Assembly (NCBI GenBank): GCA_904373325.1
Contig: CAJFFP010000002.1
Coordinates: forward strand, 62,001-126,000
Origin: Candidatus Gallimonas merdigallinarum
GTDB taxonomy: Bacteria; Bacillota; Clostridia; Christensenellales; Borkfalkiaceae
DNA length: 64,000 bases
Direction of reading: 5' to 3'
Below, in pieces: positions 17,518 through 26,185 of this stretch (its first letter is position 1; each line of letters opens with the position of its first letter). The notes under the pieces were generated by a model, which had not been told where the DNA came from, did not search any database, and saw only the letters and a program-made list of their open reading frames with translations. The translations under genes were made by a program, and so were the position numbers.

Positions 17518-18849
17518 TTACCTTTCGTAACGATCGAGATTGTTTTGCAATGTGGTAGTCTGCGTTGAGACGATCGAACTTGCGTTTGAATCATTGCGGA
17601 GACCGTTGACTATCCCGCGGAATGCGCTCGAAAATTCAGGATAAGCGATCGTTCCCGGGCGGACGGTACCGGTCTTGTTCAGTTGATCGTAAAGAAGGTA
17701 TTCGGGCGATCCGGCCGTGTAATTTTTTTGCTCTATCGCGCTCTTGCGGGCGGGAATCATTCCCGTAGCGTCGGTGATCGAAACGGAACTGTCTGTGGAA
17801 ACAAGCCATTCCAAAACGATCGCCGTCTCTTCGCGGCTTGCGCACTGCGTCGTCATACCAAACGACCAGCTTCCTGTAGCGGATGCCGCTCTCGTACCCT
17901 TCGGATAAGGAAGAATGCCCCAATCCTCTCCGAGTTGCTGCGTATACTGATTCCTGATTTCAGGAATCGACCAGCCGCTCGAAAGATACATGGCGTACTG
18001 ACCTGTGTAAAATCCGACATCGCTCGCGTCATATGAAGTATACCCGCTGTCCGCCCAATTTCTGATTTTCTGAAATGCGGCGATCGTTGCCGCAGAGTCC
18101 AGATATCCTGTTGCCGTCATGCCGTCTTCGGAAAGAAAGCTGCCTCCCTGCGCGAGAATAAACGGATACAAAAGATACGTCGCCGTCTCATCGTTCGCCA
18201 TATAAAGTTGCAGATCGATGGGCAGCTCACAGTCGTCTTTCAGTTCGGCACAGATCGACTCGAACTCTGCGATCGTCCATGCGTTGTCGGCCGTCATATT
18301 TTCTACCCGGTTCAACAATCCGGCCTCGCGGAAGATTTTTTTGTTATAGTAGATGCCCGCGCTCGATTCCTGAATCGGCAAGCCATAGAGTTTCCCTTCG
18401 TATGTATTTTTGCTGATCTCAAAGAAATCGTTCTGCGTCTCCTGGGATATGAGGTCCGTAATATCCTCCAATATTCCGGACGAGGCATAGCTCCATGTAT
18501 TCGGCGCGTCGAACGTGATGATATCCGGGAGCGTCCCTTGATTCATCATAGCGATGAGTTCGGTCTCGTACCCCGTAGCGCTGTTGGAGCGGGGACTGTA
18601 TTTGACGCGCACCCTGATCTTGTTTTCCTTTGCCGTGTCGCTTGCATTGAAAGAGTCGGTGATCCTGTTATAAGCCATACCTTCGGCAGACTGCTGCGCC
18701 ACATGAACCATGACCTGAACGATCGTGTTGCCGTCCTCATCCACAGCCGGTTCATTGTTATCGCCGGAACACCCGAACAAAGAAACGCTCATTACCATAG
18801 CAAGCGCTGCCGCCGCCGTCACTTGAAATACTTTTTTTGCTTTTTTCAT
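17518..18849 (-). CDS. Sugar ABC transporter substrate-binding lipoprotein
   Basis: A 443-residue lipoprotein (lipobox LFGC, Cys27) of the CUT1 binding-protein family, with the typical N-lobe GYETELIAMMNQGTLPDIITFD and the AQGGSFLSEDG segment. It presents the oligosaccharide to the two permeases encoded next. AAGGAGG lies at 6-nt spacing and overlaps the stop of the LacI gene 14 nt upstream. The ligand is probably a fructo-oligosaccharide or sucrose, judged from context. Confidence 0.93.
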   Translation of the reverse strand: MKKAKKVFQVTAAAALAMVMSVSLFGCSGDNNEPAVDEDGNTIVQVMVHVAQQSAEGMAYNRITDSFNASDTAKENKIRVRVKYSPRSNSATGYETELIAMMNQGTLPDIITFDAPNTWSYASSGILEDITDLISQETQNDFFEISKNTYEGKLYGLPIQESSAGIYYNKKIFREAGLLNRVENMTADNAWTIAEFESICAELKDDCELPIDLQLYMANDETATYLLYPFILAQGGSFLSEDGMTATGYLDSAATIAAFQKIRNWADSGYTSYDASDVGFYTGQYAMYLSSGWSIPEIRNQYTQQLGEDWGILPYPKGTRAASATGSWSFGMTTQCASREETAIVLEWLVSTDSSVSITDATGMIPARKSAIEQKNYTAGSPEYLLYDQLNKTGTVRPGTIAYPEFSSAFRGIVNGLRNDSNASSIVSTQTTTLQNNLDRYER

Positions 18850-18863
18850 CTCTATTTCCTCCT

Positions 18864-19841
18864 TCAGGCTTGTTCGCCTTTTGCATCATATCGTACAAAT
18901 TTAGCGTCAAGGACAGTTTTTAACGGAACATCTTCCCCTTTGATTTTTTTCAGAAGAATATCCACCGCTTTTCGGCTGAGCTGTTCTATGGGCTGTTCTA
19001 CATAAGCGATCTTATCTTTCAGATCGCCTGTTTTGATCTGCACGCCGTCATAGGAAGCAACTTTAAGCTTTTCGGGAATATCGATGCCGCATTTTTCGCA
19101 ATGCTCAAAAATAAGATTCGTCATCGTATCGCCGGAAACAAAAATACCGTCCAAATCCTGATGTTCGCTGAAGAGTTCTTCTACCATGGGCTGTTCGCCT
19201 CCGTGCTTGACAACCTCACACTTTACGATCTCTTCAAGTCCGTGCCGTTGCATCACCGCGCGATATGCCCGTTCCCGCTCCATGACTTCCGACTCTACAA
19301 GTGTTTTCCCGCCCAGATAGGCGATCTTTCTGCACCCTTCGGAAACCAACCACTCGCATGCGAGTACTGAGGAGTCATAGTTGTTGCTCGTAACGAAAGG
19401 CACATTGTCGAAATGCCTGTCAACCGATACAACGGGATATTTGCTGAGTTCTTCGTTTCTGTAATCATAGTGCGTAACAAAGATGATTCCGTCTACATCC
19501 TTCTTCTTCAGCTTTTCAATCATTGCATATTCCTTGCTTTGCCGGCTCTGACTGCTGGATATAATTAAAGAATAGCCGTTCTTATCGAGCTCGTCTTCAA
19601 CATAATAGGCAAACTTCGCAAAGAAAGGGTGATCGATAACGGGCACGAGCAACGCCACGATCTTATTTTCCTTTTTGCGAAAACTCACGGCAAGCGAGTT
19701 CCGTTTATAATCAAGTTCCCGGATCGCCCTTAAAACTTTCTCCCGCGTCTCTTCACTGACTTTTTCTTCTCCGTTCAGAACGCGGGAAACGGTTCCAAGT
19801 CCGACCCCTGCATGTTTTGCAACGTCTTTTATACTCGACAT
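18864..19841 (-). CDS. LacI-family regulator of the fructan operon
   Basis: A 325-residue LacI-type repressor. The N-terminal helix-turn-helix and hinge (IKDVAKHAGVGLGTVSRVLNG, residues 4-24) is followed by a periplasmic-binding-protein-like sensor domain. It lies inside the operon it probably controls, 1 nt after the membrane-anchored GH32 gene, so it would be autoregulated. The two perfect palindromes with the central AAACGTTT at the operon promoter are typical of this family and are the obvious targets. The SD is weak (AAAGGAC about 12 nt upstream), suggesting low-level production by reinitiation. Confidence 0.93.
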   Translation of the reverse strand: MSSIKDVAKHAGVGLGTVSRVLNGEEKVSEETREKVLRAIRELDYKRNSLAVSFRKKENKIVALLVPVIDHPFFAKFAYYVEDELDKNGYSLIISSSQSRQSKEYAMIEKLKKKDVDGIIFVTHYDYRNEELSKYPVVSVDRHFDNVPFVTSNNYDSSVLACEWLVSEGCRKIAYLGGKTLVESEVMERERAYRAVMQRHGLEEIVKCEVVKHGGEQPMVEELFSEHQDLDGIFVSGDTMTNLIFEHCEKCGIDIPEKLKVASYDGVQIKTGDLKDKIAYVEQPIEQLSRKAVDILLKKIKGEDVPLKTVLDAKFVRYDAKGEQA

Positions 19842-19842
19842 A

Positions 19843-22800
19843 TTACTTTTTCGTCCTTTTGAGCTTATTTCTTTTGATGATCACGAGCACAAAAAGTGTG
19901 ACAACCACAACCAATTCTATGCTGCCGACAACATAAAACAAAATATCACCCCAACCCGCTGAAGAAGACGCAGGTTCGTCCGTGATCTGCTGTTCCGGCG
20001 CAATAATGCTGAAGGAAACGCGCGTTCCGTCTTCCAAAATCACGGAAGCGGTATTAAGTCCGCCTGTCAAAACAGCTGAATAAATCGTCAAAACTCCGTT
20101 TCTGATCGTATAAGACGTATCCGAAAGCACTACGCCGTTAAGCTCTACGCCGGTCAACTGCGCCGAGCCGACGTTCACATGTACGTTCGCAAGTTCACTT
20201 AAAACAACGTCGCTTATCATCAATGCCGCATGCTCAACCGTGACGGATATCCTGTCCGTCCCGCTTTCCGTCATTGCAATGAACTCATACTCACCCGGCT
20301 GCAATGTCTTCAGATACCTTGCCGATACGAGCAGTTCGTTCCCGTTCTGCGTATAAAATTCCGGAGCCACGGGAGTATTGGCAAGCGTAAAATTGAATAA
20401 CCCGGAAACGTAACTGTCGGTGGATAGACAGAACGTCACATCGGCTCCGCTATATATAATATCCTCGTTGCGGAGAGAGGACCCTTTGACCGATTTGAAC
20501 ACCGCCGTTCCGTTGAATACATTCAGACCGACATATCCCGCTTGCGGCGCATTTTCATCCGTAAATGTGCCGACCAAACCGCCGTTAAAGTAATAGGAAA
20601 ATGTATTCCCCTCTGCGACGATCTGCAGCGTGACCTCGTCAAACGGTCCTACCGATACGTTGAGAAACTCCTTTTCAGGCGACCAGACTTTGACGATCCC
20701 CTGATTTTTGTCATAATTCGCAACATAATAGAAATCCATTTGCGCGTCTGAACGGAATACAAGGGCTGCCGCCTCCGCATTGGCTACATTAATGATTGCT
20801 TCCAGCGTATAATTTTCAAGTTCTTCTTCCGCCAAGATAAATCCGTCTCCGGAGCGAGATCCGACGATACCGTCTGCCGAAGAATGCCATTCCCCTGCCC
20901 GTATTCCGTCCGAAACGAACCTCAGGTTCGAAGTCTCCGAGTTTCCCTGCGCGACCTCTATCTCGACCTGTTTTTGGTCGAGCATGTTTCCTTCCGCATC
21001 CCGAAGGATCGCCGTCACAACCGTTTGGCCGCTTTGTACCGCAGTGAGCGTTACACCGTTCCCCGACGGCACAAGAGAGACGATGCCGTCGTCGGCAGCC
21101 TGCCATTCGACCTCAGAACCGGTCCCGCTGACATATGAAAATATTTCTGTTTCCGTCATGATAACCGTATCCAGCTGTACTTCTTCGGTCGAGAGAGACA
21201 GCTTGGCTTCGTCCGATTGCGTACGGAACGTTGTACCGATCTTGTCGATTTGAATGCTTACGGTCGCCCGATGATCCCCGTCTATAAAAAATTCCAGTCC
21301 GTCCGAATAATATCCCGCGAAAGTATTCGCATAGAACGTCTGCGTCCCATTCTCGCAAAACATTTCAAGGCTTCCCCAATCAAGCAGAATGGTAAAGTCG
21401 TATGTGCCGTCCGCCTTCACGTAGTCATTGATTCCCGTCGAATAATAATCGCTGTAATTCGCTATGATCGTGCCGCCGGACGAGGTGTGCATTCTGTCAA
21501 GATAATACCCGTTCTGTGCGTCAAAGCCGACCTCAGTGTACTCATTTTCTCCAACAAATACACGAAAACCGAACTTTTCCGCATCTGTACTGATACTCGC
21601 CGTGATCCTAAGGGTATTGCCGGAGACATCGGCAAGAATATTTTCGTCTGCAGATGAAACATCCAATTCCTTTACTTCGAAAAGATTCTCTGAAACGGAA
21701 TCGATCACACCGATCGGTTTCTGTTGCAGCAAATAAACATCTCCGGACTCGACCAGGGAATATTCAACGGGGAATGTGAAACCGCCGTTCCAAATGGAAC
21801 GATTGTTTGCCTCCGCACCTGTATCCGGACCCACCGCCTGCTCGCCCGAAAGCCATTCATGTTCATCCATCGGAGCCTGATACCCGGGTTGCCCGGCAAA
21901 CCAGCTCAATCCCACGATCTTGCCGTTATATGCGCTGTTTTCGTTCTTGATGTAAAACGTCTGCGTCGCATAGGAACCGTTCGCGTTATCCAGATCAAAA
22001 ATCCTCACCTGCCCGGGCGTTGTGCTCGGATCGGTCAGCGTTACCCCGAACTGATCGATAAAGGATATCTGCTTGCTCTGTTCGTCGTATGTAAGATCCC
22101 CTACGATATATCCGATACCGCCGACATTGATGACCCATTTCCATTTATCCTCTGTGTCCGCAGAAAGCTTGTAGATGTCGGGACATTCCGCATAAATCGG
22201 CATATCGCCTGCAAAAGTCCAATCGGTCAGATTCGTTGAAACGTAGAAACGGAACTGTCCTCCGCCGACAAGGATCCCCCAGACGCCGTCCTCAACTTCG
22301 AAAACCTTCGGATCGCGGAACGTTTTGCCGTCTTTCACAGAGTCGCCGTCGATTATAAGCTCATGTTTTATAAAGGAAATGCCGCCGTCGAGACTATAAG
22401 CCATCCACTGATCCTGATCCGGTCCGCCGTCCACGGTATAGTAGATAAGGATGTTTCCCCTGTCGATCAACGCTGAGCCGCTCCACATAAAATTACCGTC
22501 CGTAGGCAGAAGCGCGAGAGGCAGATTTTCCCAAGAGATCAGATCCTTTGAACGGGCATGGCCCCAATACATATCCCCCCATGTTTTTTGGAACGGTTGA
22601 TGCTGATAATATAAATGGTAGTATTCCCCGTCAAAAACAAGACCGTTCGGATCATTGTTCCATCCGCTGAAAGGAGAATAATGATATTGATTTCTGTAAA
22701 GTTCGGTATATCGTGTAAAATCGCTCTCGCCATAGTAGATCTCACCAAACTGTACGTCGGCGTTATACACATTTACGCCGATCGCTCCTCCCGTATAGGA

Positions 22801-23364
22801 CGCCGTCTCTCCGCTTACGAGCGAAATATCCTTTAATGAGATCGCATGGTCGTAATCAAAACGCAGAATATCGTCAATGTAACATTTGACAGAAGGTTCG
22901 CTCCCGCCCGTTAAAGCGATTTTAATATAAAATTCCTCTTTGTCCGCAACGCGGCTCTGTACGCGTGACAATTCCTCCTGTGTACTACTGTTCGCGTTGC
23001 CGATATAGTAATCCTCAAGCAAAACATCTGCAGAAAGCTGCCCATCCTCCGATGTTGTAAAATGCATCAGTTTTGTTTTGTTTGCTTCGCGGTCAATATT
23101 CAAAACGAAGGCATTTCCGTCCCGGATGCCGAACGCTATTCCGGCTGCCTGACCATTTGTAAAACGTGCACGAACCGTATAGACGAAGGACTCGTCCTCC
23201 CCGTAAGCAGTTTCAAACGATTGGATTTTATCGCCCTCGGCACTGAGTGTAAGGTTGTCATTTGTGCCGGCGTAGGCGTTGATCGTAAATGCAAAACCAC
23301 ATACACAAATCATCAATGCAACAAGGCACAAAACGATTATTGTTTTTCTGATTCTATCGGTCAT
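19843..23364 (-). CDS. Membrane-anchored multidomain GH32 fructanase
   Basis: A 1173-residue exported enzyme. Order: signal peptide (1-32), concanavalin-like domain (about 40-215), GH32 catalytic domain with NDPNG (Asp238), FRDP (Asp351) and ECPD (Glu393), a GH32 C-terminal sandwich, an Ig-like domain (about 740-830), a second concanavalin/CBM66-like domain (about 835-990), further beta domains, and a C-terminal membrane helix followed by KRNKLKRTKK. It should hydrolyse levan or inulin at the outer face of the membrane. The frame is open to 23475, but AAGGAGG at 5 nt and the signal sequence place the start at 23364, 26 nt after the fructokinase stop. All catalytic residues are intact, unlike the LamG-GH32 enzyme. 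Confidence 0.93.
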   Translation of the reverse strand: MTDRIRKTIIVLCLVALMICVCGFAFTINAYAGTNDNLTLSAEGDKIQSFETAYGEDESFVYTVRARFTNGQAAGIAFGIRDGNAFVLNIDREANKTKLMHFTTSEDGQLSADVLLEDYYIGNANSSTQEELSRVQSRVADKEEFYIKIALTGGSEPSVKCYIDDILRFDYDHAISLKDISLVSGETASYTGGAIGVNVYNADVQFGEIYYGESDFTRYTELYRNQYHYSPFSGWNNDPNGLVFDGEYYHLYYQHQPFQKTWGDMYWGHARSKDLISWENLPLALLPTDGNFMWSGSALIDRGNILIYYTVDGGPDQDQWMAYSLDGGISFIKHELIIDGDSVKDGKTFRDPKVFEVEDGVWGILVGGGQFRFYVSTNLTDWTFAGDMPIYAECPDIYKLSADTEDKWKWVINVGGIGYIVGDLTYDEQSKQISFIDQFGVTLTDPSTTPGQVRIFDLDNANGSYATQTFYIKNENSAYNGKIVGLSWFAGQPGYQAPMDEHEWLSGEQAVGPDTGAEANNRSIWNGGFTFPVEYSLVESGDVYLLQQKPIGVIDSVSENLFEVKELDVSSADENILADVSGNTLRITASISTDAEKFGFRVFVGENEYTEVGFDAQNGYYLDRMHTSSGGTIIANYSDYYSTGINDYVKADGTYDFTILLDWGSLEMFCENGTQTFYANTFAGYYSDGLEFFIDGDHRATVSIQIDKIGTTFRTQSDEAKLSLSTEEVQLDTVIMTETEIFSYVSGTGSEVEWQAADDGIVSLVPSGNGVTLTAVQSGQTVVTAILRDAEGNMLDQKQVEIEVAQGNSETSNLRFVSDGIRAGEWHSSADGIVGSRSGDGFILAEEELENYTLEAIINVANAEAAALVFRSDAQMDFYYVANYDKNQGIVKVWSPEKEFLNVSVGPFDEVTLQIVAEGNTFSYYFNGGLVGTFTDENAPQAGYVGLNVFNGTAVFKSVKGSSLRNEDIIYSGADVTFCLSTDSYVSGLFNFTLANTPVAPEFYTQNGNELLVSARYLKTLQPGEYEFIAMTESGTDRISVTVEHAALMISDVVLSELANVHVNVGSAQLTGVELNGVVLSDTSYTIRNGVLTIYSAVLTGGLNTASVILEDGTRVSFSIIAPEQQITDEPASSSAGWGDILFYVVGSIELVVVVTLFVLVIIKRNKLKRTKK

Positions 23365-23390
23365 CACTTCCTCCTTATCAACGGGCATAT

Positions 23391-24296
23391 TCACGACCGA
23401 AACAGTTTTTCGACTTCGTTCATCGAAGGAAGCGCTTCGGTTGCCCCATGTTTCGATGTCGTTAACGCTCCGCAAACATTTGCAAAATCCAAAATCGTTT
23501 CAGGACATTTTTCTCCTTTCTCGATTTGGTACAAAACACCCGCATAGAATGCATCGCCCGCTCCGTTGGTATCAACGACCTTTACATCTGCCGTCGGGCG
23601 GCTCGTTTTTACTCCATCTGCATACATCGCCGCTCCTGCTTTCCCCAAAGTCACAAATACGATTCTTTGAGCAGAAAGACGTTTCAGAGATTCGTCAATA
23701 TTTTCCCCGAAGAACATCGTTGCTTCATCTTCACTCAGTTTCAAGATGTCTGCACGGGACAGCCACTCCGTATAAATGTGTTTTGCAGTTTCCTCGTTGT
23801 CAAATATATCTTCCCGATAATTTACATCAAAACTGATTTTTTTCCCGCATGTCTTTGCCTTGTGAAACACCTCATCTGCAAAACAACGTCCTTGCTCTTC
23901 GCTCAGCATCAAAGACCCCAAGTGAATGATATCGGCTTCCTCCCACAATTTTTCTAACATGGAAAGACTGAGCGCATAATCGGCAGTATTTTTCCGAAAG
24001 AATGAGAAACTGCGTTCTCCTTCCTCGTTTAATGTAACAAAAGCTATCGTCGTGTTGCGCGTAGGATCTGTCGAGATGACACTCTTCAGGTTTGCGACCC
24101 CTGCAGCATAATTCTTTAAAAAACTGCCAATTTCATCATCTCCGACGCATCCGGCAAAAGCAACATTTCCGCCGAGTTTTGCAATTCCACACGCTACATT
24201 AAACGGGGCACCGCCGGCAAAACATTCAAATCGGATACTGCGCCCCCTCTTTGTGCCGATCATATCCGCAAGAATTTCCCCGATGCAAAATATCAC
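23391..24296 (-). CDS. Fructokinase, PfkB/ribokinase family
   Basis: A 301-residue cytoplasmic sugar kinase. The N-terminal GGAPFNVACGIAKLGG substrate motif and the C-terminal DTNGAGDAF anion-hole motif with catalytic Asp248 are both present. In a fructan operon the substrate is very likely fructose, giving fructose-6-phosphate. The first codon is GTG, preceded by AAGGAG at 8-nt spacing. It is the first gene of the operon, about 90 nt downstream of the predicted transcription start, with both operator palindromes in its leader. Annotators often call such proteins carbohydrate kinase or ScrK. Confidence 0.92.
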   Translation of the reverse strand: MIFCIGEILADMIGTKRGRSIRFECFAGGAPFNVACGIAKLGGNVAFAGCVGDDEIGSFLKNYAAGVANLKSVISTDPTRNTTIAFVTLNEEGERSFSFFRKNTADYALSLSMLEKLWEEADIIHLGSLMLSEEQGRCFADEVFHKAKTCGKKISFDVNYREDIFDNEETAKHIYTEWLSRADILKLSEDEATMFFGENIDESLKRLSAQRIVFVTLGKAGAAMYADGVKTSRPTADVKVVDTNGAGDAFYAGVLYQIEKGEKCPETILDFANVCGALTTSKHGATEALPSMNEVEKLFRS

Positions 24297-24337
24297 TTCT
24301 AATACTCCTTATAATATTGCATTAATTTCCCCTCTCA

Positions 24338-24353
24338 GTGGAAACGTTTCCAC
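24338..24353. promoter_or_regulatory. LacI-type operator O2 (perfect palindrome)
   Basis: GTGGAAACGTTTCCAC, identical to the core of the second site; centres are 33 bp apart, about three helical turns. It also fits the degenerate CcpA cre consensus, so catabolite control is possible. Confidence 0.88.
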
Positions 24354-24366
24354 ATATCCCGAAAAA

Positions 24367-24390
24367 ACAAGTGGAAACGTTTCCACTTGT
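24367..24390. promoter_or_regulatory. LacI-type operator O1 (24-bp perfect palindrome)
   Basis: The core GTGGAAACGTTTCCAC (24371-24386) is extended by ACAA/TTGT arms. It lies directly downstream of the -10 box and covers the predicted transcription start, where a bound repressor would block initiation. Confidence 0.9.
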
Positions 24391-24394
24391 CCTC

Positions 24395-24423
24395 ATTATA
24401 CTACCTATTATTTGTTTTGTCAA
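24395..24423 (-). promoter_or_regulatory. Consensus sigma-A promoter of the fructan operon
   Basis: Exact TTGACA (24418-24423), 17-nt spacer, exact TATAAT (24395-24400), directed into the fructokinase gene. A perfect promoter paired with two strong operators implies tight repression and high induced output. Confidence 0.95.
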
Positions 24424-24580
24424 CACTTTTCAGAAAAAAAATTTACACAAGCCAAAAAATATATGGGATTTTCGATTATTCTTCTAATCTTGTATAGCAA
24501 TCTTGGCACCGTGGCGTGTGTTAGGCATAGACGAGTTTAAGGTTTATGCTATGCGAAAAAATCGAAGGAGGAACAAAACA

Positions 24581-24796
24581 ATGCCGTACAGAGCAGCCAA
24601 AATCTCGTTTGACGGGAGTCATTACATCGCTACCCCAAAGGAAAACTTCCCGCAGGGAAGAAAACGACGACGGGCAGCTATTCCGCCAACACCAAAAGAG
24701 GTCGAACAAAAGGAACAATTTGAAGCCGCATATCGGGAGAGCCAACAGCTTCCGAAAAAGGAGCGCAAGAACTCGAAAGACAGCTTACGGAAATAG
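24581..24796 (+). pseudogene. Mobile-element accessory ORF, truncated
   Basis: A 71-codon frame starting MPYRAAKISFDGSHYIATPK, with AAGGAGG 9 nt upstream. The sequence reminds me of the N-terminus of proteins carried by clostridial integrative elements, but I cannot name the family with certainty. It stops shortly after the sequence joins, in another frame, the tail of a serine recombinase, so it looks like a fragment fused by deletion. The low-GC codon use differs from the genes to its right. Confidence 0.55.
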
Positions 24797-25095
24797 AAGA
24801 TAAAATAACGATTGAAGGATGCAAAGCGAAAAACCAAATTACCCGCGAACAGGTCATTGAGTACCTAACGCAAGCAATCAAAAAATCACCAAGACAAATG
24901 ATTTATTCTCTCATACAGAAGATAATTGCGTTTGACAATCGAATTGAAATCTATTATAATTATATTGATGGCAATTATCCGTCGCCACCCACTGACGAAA
25001 GCGGAGAAAAGGGACTGATTGAGTGTTCGGCTTTGGTAAAATCGTGCTCACCAAAATGGAACGGAGCGGATTTTCCGCTCCGTTTTTTGCTGTAA
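24754..25095 (+). pseudogene. C-terminal remnant of a large serine recombinase
   Basis: Translating from about 24754 gives a coiled-coil-like stretch (AQELERQLTEIEDKI), then TREQVIEYLTQAIKKS, QKIIAFDNRIEIYYNYIDG and a cysteine-containing tail ending at the TAA at 25093-25095. This order matches the C-terminus of large serine integrases/TndX-type recombinases. The catalytic and zinc-ribbon domains are absent. The remnant indicates an element that integrated here and then lost most of its sequence. A terminator hairpin overlaps its last codons. Confidence 0.7.
25060..25088 (+). terminator. Rho-independent terminator at the end of the recombinase remnant
   Basis: AACGGAGCGGA, TTT loop, and exact complement (25074-25084), followed by a T-run on the plus strand. 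It marks the right edge of the low-GC block. Confidence 0.88.
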
Positions 25096-25147
25096 AAGAG
25101 AGTTTTCGCGGCAATCGTCAGGACGATTCCCGCCGCCCTCACGACGG

Positions 25148-26101
25148 TCATTTTTCGCAGGGATAGACCAGCCCGAGCTGACGGCGGCATTCGTCGAGCA
25201 GTTTCATCGTGTCGAGCGTCGCCTGCGGCGGACAGAACGCGCTCTGCGCGCATCCCGCGGCGATCTCCTCCGCAACGCGGCGGAATTCCACGCCGTATTT
25301 CGGAGAATCATCCTCAAAATGCTCGTTTTCGCCGCCCGTCAGATACGCTTCGCGCGCCATGTGGAAGTACGGAACGCGGATCGCGCCCTTCGTTCCCTCG
25401 ATGACGAACTCCTCTCCCTGCGGGTCTTCGATCGAAACGAAGATCTCCGCCCGAAAATCGCCGTAATCGAGAACAATATCCTCCGTGACGTCCACGCCGC
25501 CGCGCAGCTCTCCGCGGCAGACGACGCCGCGGGGCATTCCGAACAGTTCATAGGCATAGCGGAGCGGATACACCCCGATATCGACCAGCGCGCCGCCCAA
25601 CAGTTCGGGCGAAAGAAAGCGCGGAATATCGATATACCGCTCGGCATATTTTGCCGTCACGCGGACCACCTTTCCGATTTTTCCCGACCGTACCCAATCG
25701 CGCACCGTGCGCGCGGGCGCGTTATACCACGTCCACATGGCTTCGGCAAGATATATCCCCCTCTCTTTTGCGAGCGCGAACGCCTCCTCCGCCTCGGACG
25801 TATTGACCGTAAACGGCTTCTCGCACAGGACGGGAACGCCGCGGGAAAGACACAGACGGATATAGTCCGCATGCTTATCCGCCGTGACGGCGATATAGGC
25901 GGCGTTTACCCCGTCGGCGAGCACGGCTTCCTCCGCCGAAGCGCACGCGCTGCCGCCGAACCGACCTGCAAACTTCCGCGCCCGTTCAGGCGTTCTGTTC
26001 CAGCAGGAGACGATCCGCATTCCCCGCTCCCCGAAAAGCTGCTCCGCAACCTGTTCCGCGATATTTCCGCAGCCGAGAAACGCCCAGCCGAAATCCGCCA
26101 T
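25148..26101 (-). CDS. Gfo/Idh/MocA-family oxidoreductase
   Basis: A 317-residue NAD(P)-dependent dehydrogenase. The N-terminal Rossmann fold has GCGNIA (10-15), the family motif CEKP is at 93-96 with Lys95 as the usual catalytic or orienting residue, and a C-terminal alpha/beta substrate domain includes DIGVYPLRYAYELFG. Members oxidise or reduce sugar hydroxyls, inositols or dihydrodiols; the substrate is not predictable here. The gene is 84 nt downstream of the YitT-type gene and probably shares its transcript. Confidence 0.88.
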   Translation of the reverse strand: MADFGWAFLGCGNIAEQVAEQLFGERGMRIVSCWNRTPERARKFAGRFGGSACASAEEAVLADGVNAAYIAVTADKHADYIRLCLSRGVPVLCEKPFTVNTSEAEEAFALAKERGIYLAEAMWTWYNAPARTVRDWVRSGKIGKVVRVTAKYAERYIDIPRFLSPELLGGALVDIGVYPLRYAYELFGMPRGVVCRGELRGGVDVTEDIVLDYGDFRAEIFVSIEDPQGEEFVIEGTKGAIRVPYFHMAREAYLTGGENEHFEDDSPKYGVEFRRVAEEIAAGCAQSAFCPPQATLDTMKLLDECRRQLGLVYPCEK

Positions 26102-26185
26102 ATTCCTTTCCTCCTTTTCTGTCCGACTGCGATTTTCCGCGCCGAAGCTCCCGACGCAGCGCCGCGCGGCACGTTTTCCGCGATA

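Noticed and set aside
23365..23475. Extended N-terminus of the membrane-anchored GH32 protein
   Set aside because: It would precede the signal peptide and overlap the fructokinase gene; the internal ATG at 23364 has a strong SD.
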